A stretch of DNA of 64,000 nt from Devosia aurantiaca (GCF_011058215.1 NZ_JAALFG010000003.1:310001-374000); one strand, 5' to 3'; shown: positions 28,217 through 38,647, counted from the stretch's first letter. The notes: generated by a model from the sequence alone, not told the origin. Translations and numbers: made by a program.

Positions 28217-29149
28217 ATGTCGCTCAATAAATCCACCCTGGCCATGGCCGGCATTCTTCTCGCCACCACCGCTTTCGGAACTGGCGCAGCCTTTGCGCAG
28301 AGCAAGGTCGCGATCGTGACGCCCTATATGGCGCAGCCCGGCACGCAGTTCTATGTCGAAGCTTTCCAGGCCGTTGCCGCCGACCAGGATTGGGACGTCA
28401 ACGTCATCGACACGGCAGGCGACGTCGCGGCCGTCATCAGCCGCATGGAAGACCTGGTCAACCAGAACGTCGACGCCATCGTCATCAATGTCGATCCGAC
28501 CCAGGTTACTGCCGGTCTCCAGGCCGCGCAGGACGCCGGCATTCCGGTCTTCGGCATGGATGCGGGCGCCGATCCTCTGCTCGTCACCAATGTGACCTCA
28601 AACGGCTATGCCATGGCGGCCGAGACGTCGACCTATGTTGCCGACCGCATCAAGGGCGAAGGCAATGTGGTAATGTTCGTTTTCGAAGCCTTCCCGCCAG
28701 TTCAGGTCCGCGGCGTCGTCGCCGACGCCGTTTTCGGCAACTATCCCGACATCAATGTTCTCGACCGTGTCACCCCTGATGTCGCGGATGGCGGAATTGC
28801 CGATAGCCGCGCCAAGATGGAAGCCATTTTGGCCGCCAATCCCGAGCCGGGCAGCATCAAGGCTGTCTGGGCTGCGTGGGATCAGCCGGCGCTCGGTGCG
28901 CTCCAGGCCATCGAAGATGCCGGTCGCTCTGGCGAGGGCATCGTCATCACCGGCATCGACGCCAATCCGCAGGCGCGTGAAGCCATCGCTGCCGGTGGAA
29001 ATTTCGAAGCCTCCGTTGCCCAGGATTTCTCCGGCATCGGCGCGGCAACGGCTGATGCGGTCGCCCGCATACTGGCTGGCGAAGAAATCCTGCAGTCGGT
29101 GACCTATGTGCCAACCAGGCTGATCACTGCTGCAAACGCAGCCGAATAG
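28217..29149 (+). CDS. Ribose-type (family 2) ABC substrate-binding protein
   Basis: A 310-residue periplasmic sugar-binding protein of the RbsB class. Signal peptide STLAMAGILLATTAFGTGAAFA, mature start QSKVAIVTPYMAQPGTQFYVEAFQ. Hinge and ligand segments visible: ISRMEDLVNQNVDAIVINVDP, GIPVFGMDAGAD and VITGIDANPQAREAI. AGGAGGG lies seven bases before the start. First gene of the transporter operon, opposite the FGGY kinase. The 116-bp divergent gap must hold both promoters, but I could not identify an operator. Confidence 0.9.
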   Translation: MSLNKSTLAMAGILLATTAFGTGAAFAQSKVAIVTPYMAQPGTQFYVEAFQAVAADQDWDVNVIDTAGDVAAVISRMEDLVNQNVDAIVINVDPTQVTAGLQAAQDAGIPVFGMDAGADPLLVTNVTSNGYAMAAETSTYVADRIKGEGNVVMFVFEAFPPVQVRGVVADAVFGNYPDINVLDRVTPDVADGGIADSRAKMEAILAANPEPGSIKAVWAAWDQPALGALQAIEDAGRSGEGIVITGIDANPQAREAIAAGGNFEASVAQDFSGIGAATADAVARILAGEEILQSVTYVPTRLITAANAAE

Positions 29150-29190
29150 CTTTCGTCTTGACCCAAACCGCGCTAGGGCAGGGGCCAATC

Positions 29191-30710
29191 ATGGCCCCTC
29201 CCGCTCCCCTGTTATCCGCTATCGCTGTCACCAAGGCTTATGCTGGCGTTCCGGCATTGTCCGGGGCTGATCTGGTCGTTGCACCGGGCGAGATCCACGC
29301 CCTGATGGGCGAAAATGGGGCCGGCAAATCGACGCTGATCAAGATCCTGGCCGGTGTCGTCGCGCCGGACGCTGCCGTGATCGCTATGGACGGTACGCCC
29401 GTCACCATCGATTCAACCAAATCTGCCTATCGCCTGGGGCTTCGGTTCATCCACCAGGAATTCAATGTCGTTCCGACGCTGTCGGTAGCCGAAAACATCT
29501 TCATGGGCCGTCGCTATCCCCGCCGCGCCGGCATCTTCGTCGATTGGGCAGGGCTTAATCGCGAGGCGCAGCGGGCGCTCGATCGCCTCGGCATCGACCA
29601 TATCGATCCCAAACAAAATCTAGGCAGCCTCGGGCTCGGTGATCAGATGCTGGTGCGCATTTCGGCGGCTCTGCTCGACGACGCCAGGCTCTATGTCATG
29701 GACGAGCCGACGGCTGCGCTTACCGCCGACGAAAGTCAGCGCCTGTTCCGCGTCCTGCGCGAGATCCGCGCTTCCGGCAGCTCCGTCCTCTACGTCTCGC
29801 ATCGCCTCGATGAGGTCATGACGCTCTGCGACAAGGCGACGGTGCTCCGCGATGGCCGCTCGATCGACAGCGGTGCGCTCAGCAACATCACGCACGACGA
29901 TCTCGTGTCGCTGATGATCGGCCGTAAAGTCGAAGAAGCCTATCCCAAGCCCGTTGCTGCGCCAGGGCACAAGACGGCTTTCGTCGCAGACAGGTTCGAG
30001 ACGCCTGGTCTCGCCCCTGTCTCCTTTTCGCTCCGCGAGGGCGAAGTTCTGGGCGTAGCCGGCCTTTCCGGATCGGGGCAAAGCGAACTTGTCCGCGCCA
30101 TCTTCGGCGGTGCCCGCATCACTGGCGGCAGCATGACGCTGGGCGATGCAGCTTACGCGCCAGCATCTCCCGCCGCGGCGTGGCGGAGCGGCGTTGCCTA
30201 TGTGCCGCGCGAACGTCGCGCCGAAGGCCTCGTCGTGCGGCGCCCGATCTACGAGAATATCACGCTGGCCCATCTTAAGCGTCAGAGCCGCGCTGGCACC
30301 TGGCTCACACCTAAAAGCGAGAAGCGCTTTGCAGCCGAGTTGGGCGCCACCGTGCGCCTCAAGGCGACTGGCCCCGCACAGGACGTCATTGAACTTAGCG
30401 GCGGCAATCAGCAGAAGGTGGTTCTCGCGCGGGCCATTGCCGGTGATCCTCGCCTGTTGCTGCTCGAAGAGCCGACCCGCGGCGTCGATGTGGGAGCCAA
30501 GTTCGACATCTATTCGATCATCCGCGAACGCACCGCCAAGGGCGCCGCGGTAATCCTCGTCTCCTCCGATCTCCCCGAACTCATCGGCATCTGCGATCGC
30601 ATCGCCATCATGCGCGAGGGGCGATTACCACCATTGTCGACGCCGCAGGTCTGCGCGAAGACGATCTCGTCAATCTTTGTTATGGCCGGACCACCGGCAT
30701 GGTTGCCTAG
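29191..30710 (+). CDS. Ribose-type ABC transporter ATP-binding protein, two domains (one frame break)
   Basis: About 506 residues with two ABC domains, as in RbsA/XylG. First domain: Walker A GENGAGKST, signature LGLGDQMLVRISAAL (degenerate), Walker B LYVMDEPTAAL. Second domain: degenerate Walker A GLSGSGQSE, signature LSGGNQQKVVLARAI, EEPTRGVDVG. ATG at 29191 with GGCAGGGG upstream is preferred to a TTG at 29158. The frame breaks at 30618-30621 (GGGG). One added G restores the C-terminus AITTIVDAAGLREDDLVNLCYG and the stop at 30708-30710, which sits directly before the permease gene. Confidence 0.86.
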
Positions 30711-30713
30711 AAC

Positions 30714-31674
30714 ATGCAGGTCTTCATTCGCCGCTACGGCACCCTGATCGGGTTCGTTGCCATCCTCGTCTTCTTTTCCGTCATGCTGCCCGGGACGTTT
30801 CCGACGGCGCGCAACTGGCTCAACATCACCCAGCAAACCTCCATGCTCATGGTGGTCGCGGCCGGCATGACCGTGGTAATGGTCATGGGCGATTTCGACC
30901 TTTCGGTCGGCTCGGCGGCAAGCCTTGCCGGCATCGTCGCGGCGCTGATGATGGCGGCCGGTCAGCCGATCTGGGCCGCTGTCGCCGTAGCGCTCGTCGT
31001 CGGTCTTCTCGGCGGTGCCTCAATGGCGCCATGGTCAGCTTGGTCGGCATCCTGCCGTTTATCGCGACGCTTGCGACCATGACCATGTTTTCGGGACTCG
31101 CCTTTGTGGTCAGCGGCGGCAAGACCATTTCCGGCCGCGCCATCCCCGAAGAGTTCGGCAATTTCGCCCGCGGCGGCATCCCGCTGGGCGAGTGGGGGGC
31201 GTGGCCATCAGCCTGCCCAACCTGTCCATCATCGCCCTGGTCGTGATCCTGGCCGTCTGGGTGCTCCTCGAACAGACAACCTTCGGCCGCCGCCTCTACG
31301 CCATCGGCGGCAATATGGAGGCGGCGCACCTGAGCGGCATCGCCGTCAAGCGCCTGCGCCTTATCGCCTTTTCATTGACGGGTCTCGCCGCCGCCGCGGG
31401 AGGCCTTATGTATGCGAGCCGTGTTGCCTCGGCCAATCCGGTGCAGGGGAGCGGCCTCATGCTCAATGCCATCGCCGCCGTGTTCCTGGGCACCACGATG
31501 AGCCGCCATGGTGAGCCGCGCATTCTGGCTACCGTTGTCGGCGTCATCGTCCTCGGCGTGCTTGACAACGGCCTCACCCAGATGAGCGTCGACAGCTATA
31601 TCCGCCAGGTCCTCGTCGGCGTGCTAATCCTCGTCGCCGTTGGCGCAGGATCGATCGGCCAGAAGCGGCGATAG
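30714..31674 (+). CDS. Ribose-type ABC transporter permease (two frame breaks)
   Basis: About 320 residues, RbsC-like, with about ten hydrophobic segments. The family motif MVVAAGMTVVMVMGDFDLSVGSAASLAG lies near the N-terminus, and GRRLYAIGGNMEAAHLSGIAVKRLRL in the cytoplasmic loop. Two frame breaks are needed: one within 31011-31017 (restores GGCLNGAMVSLVG) and one in the six-G run 31194-31199 (restores EWGGVAISLPNLS). Both are single missing bases. Starts three bases after the ATPase stop. Completes the importer whose likely substrate is phosphorylated by the divergent kinase. Confidence 0.85.
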
Positions 31675-31708
31675 TCTGGCACTTTTGCCATGCCGATGTC
31701 GGGCGGCT

Positions 31709-32173
31709 CTAGTGCGCGATCTCTATCACGGCTTCGATCTCGACCGGAATGTTGTTCGGCAGCGATGATGTGCCCATCGACGTCCGCGCATGGGGCCCTA
31801 GATCGGGAAAGACGTCGGCAAAGAGCGCCGAGCAGCCGTCGATAACAAAGGGATGCCGCGTGAAGTCGGGCGTGGCGTTGACGAGACCCAAAAGCTTGAC
31901 GATGCGCGAGACCCGGTCGAGGTCGCCGAGCGCGGCATCCATTGCGGCAAGGAGGTTGAGCCCGACCATACGCGCATGGTCGCGGGCCTCCTCGGCGGTG
32001 AAATCCGCGCCCACCTTGCCGGTAATCGGCGGACTGCCTGCGGGCGCTGGCGCGAGACCCGAGAGAAACATCAGGTTTCCCGTAAGCAGGGTCGGCGTGA
32101 AAAGACCGATCGGCTGCGGCGGCGGTGGCAGGACGATGCCGAGGGCGGCAAGGCGGGCAGCGGTTTTGGACAT
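31709..32173 (-). CDS. RidA/YjgF-family protein (YjgH-like subgroup)
   Basis: A 154-residue member of the Rid family, longer than RidA itself and like the subgroup that starts LGIVLPPPPQPIGLF and continues TGNLMFLSGLAP. The active-site arginine of Rid proteins is kept (HARTSMGTSSLP), as is the C-terminal VEIEAVIEI strand. RidA-type enzymes hydrolyse reactive imines/enamines formed in amino-compound breakdown. It starts two bases after the NIPSNAP gene stop and is co-transcribed with it from the promoter containing the shared 21-bp element at 32832. In this cluster an imine or enamine intermediate is a fair inference. Confidence 0.88.
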   Translation of the reverse strand: MSKTAARLAALGIVLPPPPQPIGLFTPTLLTGNLMFLSGLAPAPAGSPPITGKVGADFTAEEARDHARMVGLNLLAAMDAALGDLDRVSRIVKLLGLVNATPDFTRHPFVIDGCSALFADVFPDLGPHARTSMGTSSLPNNIPVEIEAVIEIAH

Positions 32174-32175
32174 GG

Positions 32176-32789
32176 CTATTTGAGGTCGGAGAAGCTGGTG
32201 GCGACAAAAGCTCGGACTGAAGATTGGTCAGGTGCCCCGAGCCACCCGGCGGGGGCCAGATGCCTTCCTTGCTGGCTTGGCCACGGGCCACGACGCGGTC
32301 CTCGATGGTCTTGTAGGGCCAGATATGGACCATCTTCTGCGGGCCTTCCTCGATCGAGGCCATATTGGTCAGAAGCGGAGACATGGCGTTGCGGCGGTCG
32401 ATGATCTTGGCCCAAGCCGCTTCGGTTTCCGCCAGGCCATTGGGCGCCAGCGTATAGGTGCGAAATTCGTAGAAGGGGCCATAGCTGCCCGGCACGATCG
32501 GCTTGGCGAAGGAGAGTGGCTTGAATGCGGTGCTGTTGACGCCCCCGAGATACTGCCCGATGCCGTACGGGTTTTCCGTCTCCATAAGGCGGGCGCGCTC
32601 TTCGGTCAGCGCCGCGACGTTTTCATAGGCGGTTAGGAAGGCGAAGCGATTGAGCGTGCCGAATTCACAGGCGAAGGCGCCTAGCGTCGTACCCGTTTTG
32701 GAGAAGCTTTTGTAGGTTTCCGGCAGCAGCGGCATCACCGCGCCAAGCGTGTTGGGCAGGAGGGAGAGGATCGTCAGGTCGTAGAGCAT
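32176..32789 (-). CDS. NIPSNAP-family protein, tandem domain (one frame break)
   Basis: About 204 residues, two ferredoxin-like NIPSNAP repeats: first MLYDLTILSLLPNTLGAVMP, second GPFYEFRTYTLAPNGLAETE, the latter being the typical NIPSNAP opening. The frame breaks at 32206-32209 (AAAA on the plus strand). One extra base gives the ending SELFVATSFSDLK and a stop just before RidA. Biochemical function of bacterial NIPSNAPs is poorly known; many sit in catabolic clusters. Divergent from the cyclic amidohydrolase, sharing the control element at 32832. Confidence 0.8.
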
Positions 32790-32831
32790 GAGGTTGTCAA
32801 TTCCGGTGGCTTTTCAAACTCGCATTCCGTT

Positions 32832-32852
32832 GGTACACCAAGTGAATGCCAA
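32832..32852 (+). promoter_or_regulatory. Shared 21-bp regulon element, site 1
   Basis: GGTACACCA AGTG AATGCCAA. Lies between the divergent NIPSNAP-RidA genes and the cyclic amidohydrolase, 28 bp before the latter's ATG. Matches the consensus GGYATACCA nTGG nnTRCC at most positions. Seven other sites of the same length occur up to 51065. Confidence 0.75.
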
Positions 32853-32880
32853 TTGCACGCCGAAATCAGTGGAGGCTGGA

Positions 32881-34225
32881 ATGGACGGTCTGGTAGTTCG
32901 CGGTCACGTCGTCACCAGCGACGGAATTCTGGAAAACGGATGGATCGCCGTCCGCGACGGGACGATCAGCGCCGTGGGTCAGGGTTCGGCACCGGACGCC
33001 AACACGGTCGAGGATTTCGTGATAGCTGGATCATGCCCGGCGCCATCGACGGCCAGACCCATGCGGGAAGCCAGATCGGTTTTCCCGGCATCGGCATGAC
33101 CACCCATGCAGCGGTCATGGGTGGCGTCACCACCATTGTCGATATGCCCTACGATCATCCGACGCCGGTAACGACCGGGGCTGTGCTGGCCGAGAAGATC
33201 GCGGCGATCGACAAGCATGCTCTCTGTGACGTGGCGCTCTATGGCACGGTGCCGACCCAGCCGAACGAGGACCATATCGACGAGCTGATTGCCGGGGGCG
33301 TGTGCGCTTTTAAGATTTCCTCCTTCGAAGCGCACCCGGATCGCTTTCCGCGCATCAACAATGCGGCGACGCTGCTTTTGCTTCGGGCGCTGGAGAATAC
33401 CGGCCTGCCGCTGGGCCTGCACAACGAAGATCAGGAAATCGTCCGCCAGACGACGGCTGACTTCATTGCCGCCGGCCGCACCGCCCCCACCGACCATAGC
33501 GACAGCCGGCCGCCGGTGGCTGAGCTCACGGCAACCGCAAACTTCCTGGAACTGGCTGCCGCGACGCAGGCGCATGCCCATATCGTCCACATCTCGGTGG
33601 CCGAGGGCTTTCGGCTTGTCGATGCCTATCGCGCACGCGGCGTTAAGGCGACCGCCGAAATGTGTGCGCATTACCTGATCTTCGATGCCGACATCGACAT
33701 GCCGCGGCTCGGCGGCCTGCTCAAGGTCAACCCGCCCATCCGTGCCGGGGAGCGCGAAGCGCTGTGGCAGATCATGGACGAGGGCCAAGTGAGCTTCGTG
33801 TCATCCGATCACAGCGCCTGGGAGCTTGACCGCAAGATCAGCGCTTCGATTTTCGAGGTGGCTGCTGGCATGCCGGGGCTCGAGGTTCTGCTTCCGGCCT
33901 TTTTCACGGCGGCTGCAAAGCGAAAGGGGACGGAAGCTGCAGTCCGGCTGACAGCGAAGTATCTTGCACGCCGACCTGCGGAGTTCTTTGGACTGGCGAA
34001 AAAGGGCTTTTAGCCCCGGGCTACGACGCCGATATCGCGGTGCTTCGTCGCGAGCCACTAGCTTATGACAGCAAGCGCAACGCTCGTGGTCCCGGCTGGA
34101 GCGCCTATGACGGCATGGTGTTCGACGTTACCCCCGCTGCGACCTTTGTGCGCGGCAATAAGATGTGGGACGGCGCCGCTGTCACCGGCACGGAAGGGCA
34201 GGGGCGCTTCGTGCCCCGCGGCTAG
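32881..34225 (+). CDS. Cyclic amidohydrolase (dihydropyrimidinase/allantoinase superfamily), two frame breaks
   Basis: About 448 residues. Members open cyclic amides or ureides (hydantoins, dihydropyrimidines, allantoin) in the cytoplasm. After restoring one base at 33015-33017 (TTT) and one at 34008-34011 (TTTT), the protein runs MDGLVVRGHVVTSDG to EGQGRFVPRG. Metal-site elements: MPGAIDGQTHAG, where the usual HxH reads Q-T-H; the probable carboxylated lysine in CAFKISSF; histidines in GLHNEDQE and AHIVHIS; Asp in SSDHSAW. The first-histidine change sets it apart from classical hydantoinases. Its 3' end overlaps the convergent GntR gene by four bases. Confidence 0.83.
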
Positions 34226-34909
34226 CGCCGTGCCCCCGACAGCCTGTCGATGATCGCCAGGCGAACGCTTTCGATATGCTCGCGCATGGCGTTTTCGGCG
34301 CGGTCCTGATCGCCGCTGGCAATCGCTTCGAGCAGGAACAGGTTTTCCTCGGCAGTGAATTTGGGCGTGATCGGATTGCGATAGGCGTTGAACACGTGGG
34401 TCCGGCGCCGCAGGTCGCGGATCATGCCGGCAAGGAGCTTGTTGCCCGAAGCATCGGCAACGGCGCCATGCAGGATGTCGTCGACTTCCCAGATCTCGTC
34501 GAGGCCGAGATCGGATTTTTTCACCCAGCACCGTCAGCCGCTCGCGAATATCCTCGAGCTGGCGTTGCGGAATGTGACCGGCAGCCAGGCGAGCGGCCTC
34601 CGCTTCGAGCAGTTGGCGGACGTTGAGAAGTTCAACGAATGCCTCGGTTGAAAACGGACTGACCGTGACACCGCGCCCGACCTGCTTGTAGACGAGACCC
34701 TCAGCCTCGAGCCGGCCCAAGGCTTCACGCACCGGCGTGCGCGAAGCATTGAGGCGTTCGGCCATCCGGCGCTCGACGATCACATCTCCGGGCTGCAATT
34801 CGCCGCGAATGAGAATGTCGATCAGTTGCTCGTAGACCTGTTCTGTCAGATTGGGCCGATCAGCCTGGAGGGTTGCGCCGCCCAAGATCGACTCAGCAAG
34901 TTCGCCCAT
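34222..34909 (-). CDS. GntR/FCD-family regulator 1 (one frame break)
   Basis: About 229 residues. N-terminal winged helix: LTEQVYEQLIDILIRGELQPG, ERRMAERLNASRTPVREALGRLEAEGLV. C-terminal FCD sensor with likely metal-binding Asp/His residues (EVDDILHGAVADASGN; AMREHIESVR). The frame breaks at the six-T run 34516-34521; one more base joins LTVLGEK to KSDLGLDEIWEV. The start is MGELAESIL at 34909. Its FCD domain closely resembles that of the second regulator at 43749 (both have IRDLRRRTH followed by V or I and FN). Divergent from nitrilase 1, with element sites in the gap; a prime candidate to bind the 21-bp element. Confidence 0.85.
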
Positions 34910-34965
34910 TGTTTTCCCCTTCGCTGATCCTCCATAGCTCGCAAAGCCAAGGCTTGGAAGACTTT

Positions 34966-34985
34966 TGGAATAGTGCCGGTATTCC
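34966..34985 (-). promoter_or_regulatory. Degenerate copy of the regulon element (site 9)
   Basis: On the minus strand: GGAATACC GGCACTA TTCCA, 57 bp upstream of the GntR-1 start. It keeps GG-ATACC and the distal T-CCA but not the central CCAnTGG. Possible autoregulatory site; weaker than the other eight. Confidence 0.35.
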
Positions 34986-35110
34986 ACGTTTTGAAAACGA
35001 GGAGCATGCGTCAGGGATGCCCTCTGCGAGCATGATCGGTACTCTGCACAAATAATCGTCGGCGCTACACCGGAGGTCTTGGCAACCGCCATCAACCACG
35101 TTATGCCTAT

Positions 35111-35131
35111 GGTATACCATTGGCGTGCAAT
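35111..35131 (+). promoter_or_regulatory. Shared 21-bp regulon element, site 2
   Basis: GGTATACCA TTGG CGTGCAAT, 26 bp before the ATG of nitrilase 1 and the oxygenase operon. The first half TGGTATACCA is itself a perfect palindrome. Confidence 0.75.
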
Positions 35132-35156
35132 TAGTCCGCCAGCTTCTGGAGGCAGG

Positions 35157-36229
35157 ATGACCATCAAGCCATGGCGTGCAACCGCAATCCAAGTTCGCAG
35201 CGAACGCGCCTCTCAGGCGGCCGATAACGCGGCTGCAGCCGACATCATTAAGCGCAATCAGGATCGCCTAATCGCCCTGATCGAAAGAGCCTGCGCTTCG
35301 GACCAGAAGCCTGATCTCGTCGTATTTCCTGAATTTGCCATGCAGGGTCCACCCTTGCACATGAAGGTGGAGGAGTGGATCGAGCGCGCTTGCTCTTCCA
35401 TTCCCGGCCCGCTCACCGAACCGCTTCAGGCTTTGGCCAAGCGGGAAGGCATTTTCATCGCCGGAAACATGTTCGAAGCGCCGCCTGAATGGCCAGGGCG
35501 CTACTTCAATTCGTCCTTCCTGATCGACGATCAGGGCGAGGTCATTCTCAATTACCGCCGCGTCAACACGGCTGCCTTCCCATCCGTCCATGATTTCATG
35601 AGCGATTATCTCGCGGTCACCGACCAGGACCAAGTGTTCCCCGTCGTCGACACACGCCTCGGTCGATTGGCGTTGATCCCCTGCGGCGAGATCGTCATCC
35701 CCGAAGTCGCGCGGATGATGATGATGCAGGGCGCCGAAGTGATCCTTCATCCCACCAATTCCAAGCGCACGGACGCGCAGGAAGCGGCCAAGCTCAGCCG
35801 GACCACGGAAAACATGACCTATCTGGTCAGTGCCAATGTCGCGGGTCCGATCGGCTTTTCGCCGGACAACACCATTCCCGGCGGCCGCTCGCATATCCTC
35901 GATCATCACGGCAACACCCTGGCCTATGAGGACGGTGCCGAGGAGACCATCGCCGTTTCCGCGATGATCGATGTCGAGCAGCTGCGCACCGATCGGCGCA
36001 CCGATACCGGTCTGTCAATCCACTGCTGCGGGCGCGCTACGAAATGTACGTGCCTTTTTATAGCGCCGCCAAGTTCTATCCGCCCGACACTTTCCGCGAC
36101 ACGCCGATGGTCGATGTGGCCCAGACCAAGGGCAATATCGCCACCACTCGCACCAATCTTGAGCGCGCCCGCGTCCTCAATCCCCTACCGCCGGGCGCAG
36201 CCGAGCCCGTGGCCCCCTCTGCTCACTAG
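35157..36229 (+). CDS. Nitrilase-superfamily C-N hydrolase 1 (one frame break)
   Basis: About 357 residues. Nitrilase-fold enzymes hydrolyse nitriles, amides or carbamoyl groups with a Glu-Lys-Cys triad. Glu59 (VVFPEFAMQG) and Cys176 (IPCGEIVIPE) are visible, but the second motif, normally YRKxH, reads NYRRVNT, so Arg135 replaces the catalytic Lys. The paralogue at 42563 has the same change at the same residue numbers. The frame breaks at 36017-36018; one added base restores LLRARYEMYVPFYSAAKFYPP to the stop at 36229. First gene of an operon with the Rieske oxygenase and reductase, under element site 2. Confidence 0.83.
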
Positions 36230-36238
36230 GAGAGTTCA

Positions 36239-37569
36239 ATGATCACCGCAGAAGAAAATCAACAGCTCAGCCGCGTTGGCAAGGGTACGCTGATGGGCAA
36301 CTTCTTCCGTCAGTTCTGGCTGCCGGTCTGCCTCAGCTCCGAGCTCAAGGCCGATGGCGACCCCGTCCGCCTGATGATCCTGGGCGAAAAGCTGGTGGCG
36401 TTCCGCGACAGCGAAGGGAGCGTCGGCGTTTTCGATCACCGCTGCCCGCACCGCTGTGCGTCGCTATTCTTTGGCCGTAACGAACTGGGCGGCATCCGTT
36501 GCGCCTATCACGGCTGGAAGTTCGACGTCACCGGCAAGTGCCTAGACCAGCCCAACCTCGAAGATAAGTCCAAGTACCCGGCCGGTACGCCCGCCATTGC
36601 TTATCGCGTCAAGGAATCGGGCGGCATGGTTTTCGCCTATATGGGCGAGCGGCAGGAAAATCCCCGGAATTGCCGGAGATCGAAGCCATCATGGGCGAGG
36701 GCGATGACCGCAATATCGCGCTCACGCACCGCGACTGCAACTACATGCAGGCGCTTGAAGGCGACATCGACACCTCCCATCTCGGCTTCCTTCATGTCGG
36801 CGGCATCGACGGCGAAAAGCTCGACCTCTCCGATCCGGAAGTGTTCACCGTCACCGAGAAAGCGCCCAAGATCAACGTGACCGTCACCAATTACGGCACC
36901 ATGTACTCCGCCCAGCGCAACGCGTTCGAAGGCACCGAGCATCATCGTTTCGCCAGCTACCTTTTCCCGTTCTGGGTGACCTATCCAGGTGGCGAGCTCG
37001 AAAACGCCGTTACGGCCAATGCCTGGGTGCCGATCGACGACGACAGCACCATGATCTTCAACATCGACCTGCGCCGCGCTTCTGGCGGCGGCAAGAAGGG
37101 CTTCAAGTACAAGGACGGCACTCCGGTAGAAGGCCTTGCACGGCCACTCGAATATCTGCCCAACACCACCGACTGGAAGGGTCGCTGGCGCCCGGTCAAG
37201 GACCGGTCGAACGACTATGGCATCGACCGCGAATGGCAGCGCAATGGCGACAGCTATACCGGCGTCGTTGGCGTTCCGATGCAGGACCAGATGATCCAGG
37301 AATCGATGGGCCATATCGTCGACCGCGAAATGGAGCACCTCGCTGCCTCCGACCGCATGGTCATCCTCACCCGCCGCGTCATGCTCGACGCTGCCAAGGA
37401 ATACGCCGCCACCGGCAAGCTGCCCGATTTCGTCGACCATCCTGAATATGCCCGCGATGCCCGCGGCGGTGATATCGTCGTGCCCTACGGCACCGATTGG
37501 CTCGATGGCTATGAGGAAAAGATGGCCGAGGTGAAAGGCTATAAGCCGAAGATGGCCGCCGCCGAATGA
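36239..37569 (+). CDS. Rieske non-heme iron oxygenase, phthalate 4,5-dioxygenase-type alpha subunit (one frame break)
   Basis: About 443 residues, terminal oxygenase component of a two-component Rieske system. N-terminal Rieske centre: CPH at about 69-71 and CAYH about 17 residues later within RCAYHGWKFD. Mononuclear iron site: GDIDTSHLGFLHVG, with His-x4-His. N-terminal LSRVGKGTLMGNFFRQFWLPV is typical of the phthalate-dioxygenase family, whose members hydroxylate, O- or N-dealkylate many substrates. The frame breaks at 36662-36665 (CCCC); one C joins QENP to PELPEIEAIMGEG. AGGAG lies upstream of the start; ten bases after nitrilase 1. The substrate is unknown. Confidence 0.88.
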
Positions 37570-37587
37570 GCGAGGGGCTGACCCCGG

Positions 37588-37611
37588 GATCCGGCGCTAT
37601 GGCGCCGGATC
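37588..37611 (+). promoter_or_regulatory. Intercistronic hairpin between oxygenase and reductase genes
   Basis: A perfect 10-bp stem GATCCGGCGC, loop TATG, GCGCCGGATC, within the 68-bp gap between the oxygenase stop and the preferred reductase start. No T-run. It could set lower expression of the reductase relative to the oxygenase. Confidence 0.6.
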
Positions 37612-37637
37612 TACTTCCACAAGACTATGAGGTGGCC

Positions 37638-38620
37638 ATGTCCGACCTGCACCACCACACACCTGCCGATGCACGCCCCCTCGAGGTCCGAGTTGCGACG
37701 ATCACCATGGTGGCCGAAACCATCCGAGCCGTGGACTTTGTCTCCGTCGACGGCCAACCGCTGCCTGGCTTTACCGCTGGCGCGCATATCAATCTGAAAC
37801 TGCCTGGCGATCTCAGCCGCTCCTATTCTCTCACTAATGGCCCCGAAACGCGCGACCGCTATTCGATAGCGGTCAATCGCGATGTGGCCAGTCGCGGTGG
37901 GTCTGCCTATGTGGTCGACCGGCTCAAGGTCGGCGATGTGCTCACCATCGATCCGCCACACAATACCTTCGGCCTCGTTGAGGATGCCGAACAGAGCGCG
38001 TTCTTTGCGGGCGGCATCGGCATCACGCCGATCCTGTCGATGATCCGTCATCTCGAAGCTCTGAAAAGGCCCTGGAAGCTGTTCTATGCCGCGCGCAACC
38101 GCGCCAGCGCCGCCTTTTAAGTGAGCTTGAAGCACTCGACGCGCTGGAGCCGGGCCGGGTGCATTTCCATTTCGACGACGAAGCGGGCAAGGTCATGCCT
38201 TTGCTCAAGCTTGCCGTCGGCATTCCCAAGGCAGCGCACGTTTATTGCTGCGGCCCCTCGAAGATGATCGAGACGTTCAAAGCATCGGCCGGCTGGCGTC
38301 CGGAAGACAATGTCCATGTCGAGCACTTTGCCGGCACCAATGCCAAGCCCACGACCGACTTTACCGTCGTGCTCAAGCGGCAGGACAAGCAGTTCTTCGT
38401 CAAGGCCGGCGAAAGCATCATGGACGTGCTTGAAGCCAATGGCGTGCCGGTGGCTCATTCCTGCCGTGAAGGCGTCTGCGGTACCTGCGAGACGGTGGTG
38501 CTCGAAGGCGAATGCGACCACAAGGACAACGTCCTCTCGAGCCGCGAGAAGGATAGCAACAAGCTCATCATGATCTGCTGCTCCGGCGCCAAATCCGACC
38601 GGTTGGTCCTGGACCTTTAG
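37638..38620 (+). CDS. Phthalate dioxygenase reductase-type electron-transfer protein (one frame break)
   Basis: About 327 residues, the NADH-dependent partner of the oxygenase. Domain order: FMN-binding domain (SRSYSLTNGPETRDRYSIAV), NAD-binding domain (SAFFAGGIGITPILSMIRHLE; HVYCCGPSKMIETF), C-terminal plant-type 2Fe-2S ferredoxin (SCREGVCGTCETVV with a final Cys in MICCSG). The frame breaks at 38115-38118; one added T joins RASAAF to LSELEALDALEPGRVHF. MSDLHHH at 37638 with GAGGTGG before it is preferred; an earlier ATG at 37566 overlaps the oxygenase stop. It ends at a good terminator. Confidence 0.88.
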
Positions 38621-38647
38621 AACTCGCGGCTGACGAGACACTTGAAG

